The notes under the pieces: model-generated
Databases searched by the model: none
What the model saw: only the letters and a program-made list of their open reading frames with translations
Told to the model about the DNA's origin: nothing
Part shown: one piece after another, positions 59,447 to 64,000 of the stretch
How positions within the stretch are numbered: position 1 is the first letter of the stretch
How the letters are laid out: each line of letters begins with the position of its first letter
Position numbers and translations under genes: made by a program
Source: Rebecca billardiae RCC1528
Lineage: Eukaryota > Haptophyta
Direction: 5' to 3'
DNA: 64,000 nt
Assembly: GCA_965240325.2 (NCBI GenBank)
Contig: OZ251230.1
Location: forward strand, 1,364,001-1,428,000

Positions 59447-60250
59447 ATGGCGACCAACGCCCCCGCCGCCGCGCCGGTGGGTGACGAGCCTGATGTACCC
59501 GAAGGAGCCAAATGCTTCGTGTGCCTCGACGAGGCGCACGAAACGAACGAACCTTTGATCGCCCATGTCTGCATGTGCCGCCAGATGCACGTGCACCACC
59601 GCTGCCTCGAACAATACCTGAATGCGCCGGCTCGGATGGCACTGCCCATGGAAGAGCGGCTGGCGTGTTCGATCTGCTTGCAGCGGTATCGCGTCACGTC
59701 AAAACGTAAGGTGGCCAAAGCTGACGCAGCGCCCGCCTTCTTGTGGTCGCGCGTGAACAAGACTAACCTCATGCTTGGGATGCTCATCATGGTCGGACCC
59801 GCCATCCTGATCGCGGTGATCAGCTCTGCAGAGACCACGCTCTGGGCGTCGTTCTTCCTGGTGGTCGGCGCCATCCTGATTGCCTCGCTCGGTGGCTTCA
59901 CCGCGTGCTGGGCCCTCTGCGTGCCGCAGTTCACGTCAGAGGAGGACGAACGCAGGACTGCTCACGCGCATGGACTGATCAGCATCCAGGTGGTCGATCA
60001 GGCGCCGCCGCAGCTAAGTGAGGCCGCGGAGGGCTCGAGCGCCGATGTACCCAGCGGATCGCCGGGAGGGCGTTTCGCTGCTGACGCGGTGCTCGCCGTG
60101 GACGACGAGACGCCAACACCCACGGCCGCCAGCTCCCCCTCGGCTGTGCAAGTCTCCGTTGTGGCGGCTGCAGCGCGCAGCAGCGCGCAGCGCGAGGCAG
60201 GCGAACAAGCACCCCCGGCCGTGCCAGACGGCACAGTCATACCAGTCTGA
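59447..60250 (+). CDS. RING-CH (MARCH-type) membrane ubiquitin ligase
   Basis: 267 residues from ATG 59447; a GTG seven codons upstream is in frame. The C4HC3 zinc ligands follow the RING-CH order: CFVC (C23, C26), CMC, HVHHRCL, then CSIC with the last Cys at about 77. The long spacing between first and second pairs and a Cys in the fourth ligand position separate this from ordinary RING fingers. Two membrane spans follow at about 108-128 and 136-160, with a cytosolic C-terminal tail. This is the standard MARCH layout. It would direct E2-dependent ubiquitination of membrane proteins for endocytosis or ER-associated degradation. Substrates are unknown. Confidence 0.92.
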   Translation: MATNAPAAAPVGDEPDVPEGAKCFVCLDEAHETNEPLIAHVCMCRQMHVHHRCLEQYLNAPARMALPMEERLACSICLQRYRVTSKRKVAKADAAPAFLWSRVNKTNLMLGMLIMVGPAILIAVISSAETTLWASFFLVVGAILIASLGGFTACWALCVPQFTSEEDERRTAHAHGLISIQVVDQAPPQLSEAAEGSSADVPSGSPGGRFAADAVLAVDDETPTPTAASSPSAVQVSVVAAAARSSAQREAGEQAPPAVPDGTVIPV

Positions 60251-60548
60251 TGCCGTGTGCTCAGCGCACTCGTGTCCAAGGTCTGGTCCGTGTGGCACCG
60301 CTGTGGCTAGGCCCTACCACTCGGAACCAGCGATTGGGCACCGTGGCCCCGATGCCCGCTGACGGCGTGGCGCCGCACATTATCACTCAGTCTCAGAATC
60401 AGGTGTTGCAGCGACTTTGATGATCAAACTACTCCGACTCCGCCGACGAACTCACCTGACAGCTCACGTCTGCTCACGACGCTGTCGTCGCTTCCGCGTA
60501 GTATCGTCTATAGTCGAGTATGGCAGCATCATATATTATATATATATT

Positions 60549-61265
60549 ATGGCCCGCGGTGCAGGGCGGAGCGCGCAGCGTGGAGCCCGCTCCGTGGGCC
60601 CTAACCACGTTTCAAAAAGATCTTTGATCAAGAAAAAAGGGACGGGGGACGATTTTCATGGCTGGAGGAGACCGAGTTTCGAATTTTGAGACCCTCTCTA
60701 ACACGCATCACGGCCGAAAAAGGTCGCGCCCACAACAAGTTCATAGTAAAGCGTGGAGTGACGCCCGTCCAAAAAACTTCACGCCCTTTAGGATCCCTAA
60801 CGTAACGAACCGTTACGAGCGATTTTTCCGGCCAATGAGATTGCAGCAAGGTCCAAGGAGCGATGACGTATCTAGATAGAGATTGCCGCGAACCGATGTG
60901 GCCATGTACGTCCCTTGAATCAGTTGAATCAACTATTCAATCGCGCCGTGTCTGTATCAGGAGCCAACATGGCAAGGGTCAGTAGCCGATGCGCCAAATC
61001 TCAATACTATCTGACACGAGTCTGGAGCCGGACGGCTGCCCAGCAAAGCCAAACCTTGCGGTTGCTGCGCACTCTCCGCGAGAGGGTCGCGAGCCGCACG
61101 AGCGACCGACGGGTGAGTACGGCGATGGGCAGGTGCGCGCGGCGAGTTGCGCCTGGAGCGCGCGGCTGTGGCGGGTCCCGACTGCCGTCGACATCGCGTT
61201 CGTGCCCCCGCTCACTCCACGCGCCCCCGCCGCCCCGTGTCGATGCCTGCGCGCGGCCGCGCGCG
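60549..61265 (+). repeat. Dispersed element, copy 2 (plus orientation)
   Basis: Collinear with the minus strand of 16515-15665. The first block (60549-60720) is the better preserved. The reading frame starting ATGGCCCGCGGTG is open for 46 codons here but diverges by frameshift in copy 1, so the repeat is probably non-coding. The middle part is poorly alignable by eye. Confidence 0.65.
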
Positions 61266-61283
61266 TCGCCCCCTATATATACC

Positions 61284-61443
<160 letters not shown>

Positions 61444-62031
61444 CATGTGTGTGCTGTGTGATTTGATAGTTGCTATGACGGCGTCGTTGGCTCCCGCGGG
61501 CGCTTAAGCCGCGCACTGTCTGCGTGAGTAGTCGGCTTTAATCAGTGGTGCCCACGTAACATAAACAGTACGTGTCAGACCGGTCATAGTAATACCATGT
61601 ACCGTCGCAGTCACGCTTGACACTCACTACTAATCAGGACGTCGCTGCCTGCATCGGACCGCCGTTCAGACAGCGCATGAGTAGTCGTGTTCTACACGAC
61701 CGCTACGCGCTGTCTTCGTCGTCCCGACGAGTTCACGACGTTCCGCGGGCCCGAGATCGGCGGAGATGACGAGGCCCGGAGTGTAGTGCCCCGCCGGGCC
61801 CTGCGCCTCGGGATTCACTCCCAAGGCTCGTCTACCAGTCATCGGCCGTGCCGGTAGTCAATCTATACATTCATGTAACAGTGACAATCTAATTTTCAAT
61901 CCGCGAGCGCTGCGCTGGGCCGGGCGGCTGCCGGTTGACGGACTCCCCGATCGAGCTGCAGCCTGGCCGCCAGGCACTGGTTGACAGTCGCCCAGGTCAA
62001 CGGCCTGGCAGCAGCGCGGCGCAGAGGCGGT

Positions 62032-62460
62032 CTAGTCGAGACGCTGGCTTGCCGGCTCTGCCGGTGACTCCCTCAAAGGGCTCCCGCGTAATACCGTAGT
62101 TGGCGTCGAACCATCAGAGAGCTGCGAGCTGATTGTAGAAGCGGTCAATGTATGGAGAATACCCACCACGAGCCGTGTTGCGTGCCTGAGGATGCTACCC
62201 GCGATCGCCGGCAGAGGTAGAATCAGGTATGGCGTGGCTTTCCTATCCGCGCGAATATCGTCGCTGAGATGCACGACATCCTCCTCCAGGCGCCGCGCGA
62301 TCAGCAGCGTCACAGTCCACACGCACACCGCAAACACGGTTGGACACAAAAAACCAACAAGAGCACCAAACGTGAGGACCACATTCGCTGGCAGCCAAAT
62401 TGACCGCACTTGCACGAACAGCAGCGTACGGGCAGCACGCGTCTCGACCTCGTGCGCCAT
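62032..62460 (-). CDS. Small hypothetical membrane protein
   Basis: 142 residues from an ATG at 62460. A strong hydrophobic hairpin (LTFGALVGFLCPTVFAVCVWTVTLLIA, about 29-55) and a weaker one (LILPLPAIAGSI, about 78-95) are predicted, followed by a polar tail. I recognise no family. It is kept because its composition is unlike the Arg/Ala-rich shadow frames and because it sits head-to-head with the methyltransferase gene, as other pairs in the window do. Confidence 0.5.
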   Translation of the reverse strand: MAHEVETRAARTLLFVQVRSIWLPANVVLTFGALVGFLCPTVFAVCVWTVTLLIARRLEEDVVHLSDDIRADRKATPYLILPLPAIAGSILRHATRLVVGILHTLTASTISSQLSDGSTPTTVLRGSPLRESPAEPASQRLD

Positions 62461-62652
62461 GGTCCTTGCCCCCGGGACGGTTGCTCAAGGATACGGATTA
62501 GATCGCCCGGTCCGCCATGGAATGATACAGTTTACTAAGAATAAGAGACGCACACAGCTCAGGCAGGCGAGATTGAACAGTATGGAGATACGTATGGAAG
62601 TCGCCTGGGCTGCAGCTGCAGCTGCTGGCCTGGCCGGCTTGGGCGGCTTGTA

Positions 62653-63945
62653 ATGGCTGGGCGATGGCGGCCTCGGCCTCGACCTTTGGGCTGGCGATGG
62701 TGTGTGAGCGCAGCGGCGGCGACCCTATCGGTCGCCTCGGCGCACGTGGTCGACATGCGCGTCGCGTGCCCCCACTATGAGCGCTGCGACGGCTGCTCGG
62801 TCGCGACTCACGTCCACGAGCCGCCTGTCCTCGAGCGTGCACGCCGCTTCTTCTCGACGGAGGCAAACGTCGAGCAATTGCCCAGCGTGATGGCGAGTGC
62901 GACGGGATGGCGGACTCACGCCAAGCTGGCCGTGCGGGGCACCTCCGCCGACCCGATGCTCGGCCTCTTCCGCCGCGGCACGCACGAGGTCGAGCCCATC
63001 CCGGAGTGTGCCGTGCACCACCGATCGATCAACGCGGCCGCCGCCGAGCTGCTCGCGCTGCTGCGCGAGACGCGCACCTCTATCTACGACGAGGGCAGCC
63101 AGTCCGGCCTACTGCGCTACGTGCAGCTCAATGTCGAGCGCTCGAGCTCGACCGTGCAGCTCGTGCTCGTCTGCAACGCCCCGCCCGAGCCGCCGGACCG
63201 CCGCCCGCCCGCGGCGATGACGAGCCTGCTCGCGGCGCTGCGCGAGCGCGCCGCGCACGACGGGAGCGTGTGGCACTCGGTGTGGGTGCACTACAACGAC
63301 GAGCGAAGGAACAACATCCTGAGCTACAAGCCCGCCCCGCCCGGCTCGACGCGGTGGCACTGCGTCCTTGGCGAACCTGCGGTGCGTGAGCGCGTGCTCC
63401 ACCGCGAATTTGAATATTCGCCGTGGGTCTTCAGGCAGGCAAACCTGGACGGATTCGAAAGAATCGTCGAGCGCGTGGCGGCGCGCGTCGGCGAGGATGC
63501 TCGCGTGTGCGAGCTGTACGCGGGGATCGGGCTCATCGGGCTCAACTGCCTCGAGCGCGCGCGCAGCGTGCGCTGCTCGGATGTCAATCCGCTGCTTGAT
63601 GAGCCGGTCGCGGCCGCACTTGCGGCGCTCCCCGCAGAGCTGCGCGCGCGCGCGACGTACACGCGACGCGACGCAGGCGAGAGCGCGGAGGAGTTCAAGG
63701 CGCGGCCTGACGAGCTCATCGTCGACCCGCCGCGCAAGGGCCTTGATCGCGCCGTGCTCGAGCTGCTCCATCGCACGCCGAGCGTGCGCGCGCTCCACTA
63801 CGTCTCATGCGGCTACCTCGCCCTCGAAAGGGACGCTCGTGAGCTGCTGAATGCCGGCTGGGTGGTGCGTGACGCAGAGGCGCACGTGCTCTTCCCGGGC
63901 GCGGATCACATCGAGACGCTTGTCTTCTTCGAGCGTCGCACCTAG
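62653..63945 (+). CDS. TrmA/RlmD-type Fe-S RNA m5U methyltransferase, organelle- or secretory-targeted N-terminus
   Basis: Intronless, 430 residues. The N-terminal 35 residues are Arg-rich then hydrophobic (GWRWCVSAAAATLSVASA), suggesting a signal or targeting peptide. Four Cys suited to a 4Fe-4S cluster are present: C39, C45 and C48 in CPHYERCDGCS, and C119 in IPECAVH. The SAM-binding motif is LYAGIGLIG (about 288-296), followed by DELIVDPPRKGLD (353 onward), catalytic nucleophile C386 in YVSCGY, and the general-base Glu in DHIETLVFFE (E421). This matches the RumA/TrmA family, which methylates C5 of uridine in tRNA or rRNA. The usual N-terminal TRAM domain is absent, as in some bacterial and plastid members. 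A plastid or mitochondrial rRNA or tRNA target is plausible but not shown. Confidence 0.9.
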   Translation: MAGRWRPRPRPLGWRWCVSAAAATLSVASAHVVDMRVACPHYERCDGCSVATHVHEPPVLERARRFFSTEANVEQLPSVMASATGWRTHAKLAVRGTSADPMLGLFRRGTHEVEPIPECAVHHRSINAAAAELLALLRETRTSIYDEGSQSGLLRYVQLNVERSSSTVQLVLVCNAPPEPPDRRPPAAMTSLLAALRERAAHDGSVWHSVWVHYNDERRNNILSYKPAPPGSTRWHCVLGEPAVRERVLHREFEYSPWVFRQANLDGFERIVERVAARVGEDARVCELYAGIGLIGLNCLERARSVRCSDVNPLLDEPVAAALAALPAELRARATYTRRDAGESAEEFKARPDELIVDPPRKGLDRAVLELLHRTPSVRALHYVSCGYLALERDARELLNAGWVVRDAEAHVLFPGADHIETLVFFERRT

Positions 63946-64000
63946 CCACTGTGGGGCCAGCACGACGATATCGTCAGCTGACACTAGGCGGCGGCCGTGC
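63946..64000. other. Right edge, nothing recognised
   Basis: 55 bp after the methyltransferase stop codon, with no feature seen. Confidence 0.5.

Noticed and set aside
60417-60689. A 90-codon frame starting MARGAGRSAQRGAR, also seen near 16500
   Set aside because: The two copies diverge by frameshift after about 18 residues, so selection on a protein is unlikely. Treated as a dispersed repeat.

Overview
This window looks like nuclear DNA of a GC-rich unicellular eukaryote, most likely a microalga. The evidence is spliceosomal introns, eukaryote-only proteins (NIP7, a RING-CH ubiquitin ligase, a fused molybdenum cofactor sulfurase, a four-domain voltage-gated channel) and algal-style SRCR and proline-rich surface proteins. 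A haptophyte would fit the base composition, the protein set and the GTGCG-type intron donors, but that placement is inference. Genes are large and mostly intronless. Seven introns could be placed, and all begin GTGCG(C/T)G and end CAG.

Layout. 1-1071: 5' half of a secreted GH9 endoglucanase (minus strand, runs off the edge). 1316-9512: a five-exon P4-ATPase/guanylate cyclase fusion. 9915-11696: proline-rich SRCR receptor-like protein. 12239-12908 and 12989-14731: divergent ChaC-type gamma-glutamylcyclotransferase and amidohydrolase. 14732-21203: 6.5 kb of repeats with no supported gene. 21204-23186: protein of unknown function with CxxC motifs and an acidic tail. 23297-24434: long inverted repeat. 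24894-28838: adenylation-carrier-ankyrin (NRPS-like) protein, divergent from a second SRCR membrane protein (29096-30259). 30551-31327: HXXEE-domain membrane protein. 31447-37208: tyrosine-recombinase-type (DIRS/Ngaro-like) retroelement with split direct repeats, inserted between the HXXEE gene and MOCOS. 37256-40762: molybdenum cofactor sulfurase. 42044-47614: four-repeat EEEE calcium-type channel. 48445-48987: NIP7. 49214-50773: AzgA-like purine permease. 52603-53412: EF-hand protein. 53548-59070: 1840-residue low-complexity protein. 59447-60250: RING-CH ligase. 60251-62031: repeats and microsatellites. 62032-62460: small membrane protein. 62653-63945: Fe-S m5U RNA methyltransferase.

Organisation. 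Seven of the eleven 5'-to-5' or isolated gene starts are head-to-head pairs with 80-260 bp between start codons; one pair has been split by the retroelement. The genes do not form one pathway. The cyclase fusion, the EEEE channel and the EF-hand protein could all belong to cGMP/Ca2+ signalling, but nothing in the sequence links them directly.

Start codons given here are ATG codons read in the sequence. Several long open frames begin only with GTG or TTG, and those were trimmed or resolved by an upstream exon.
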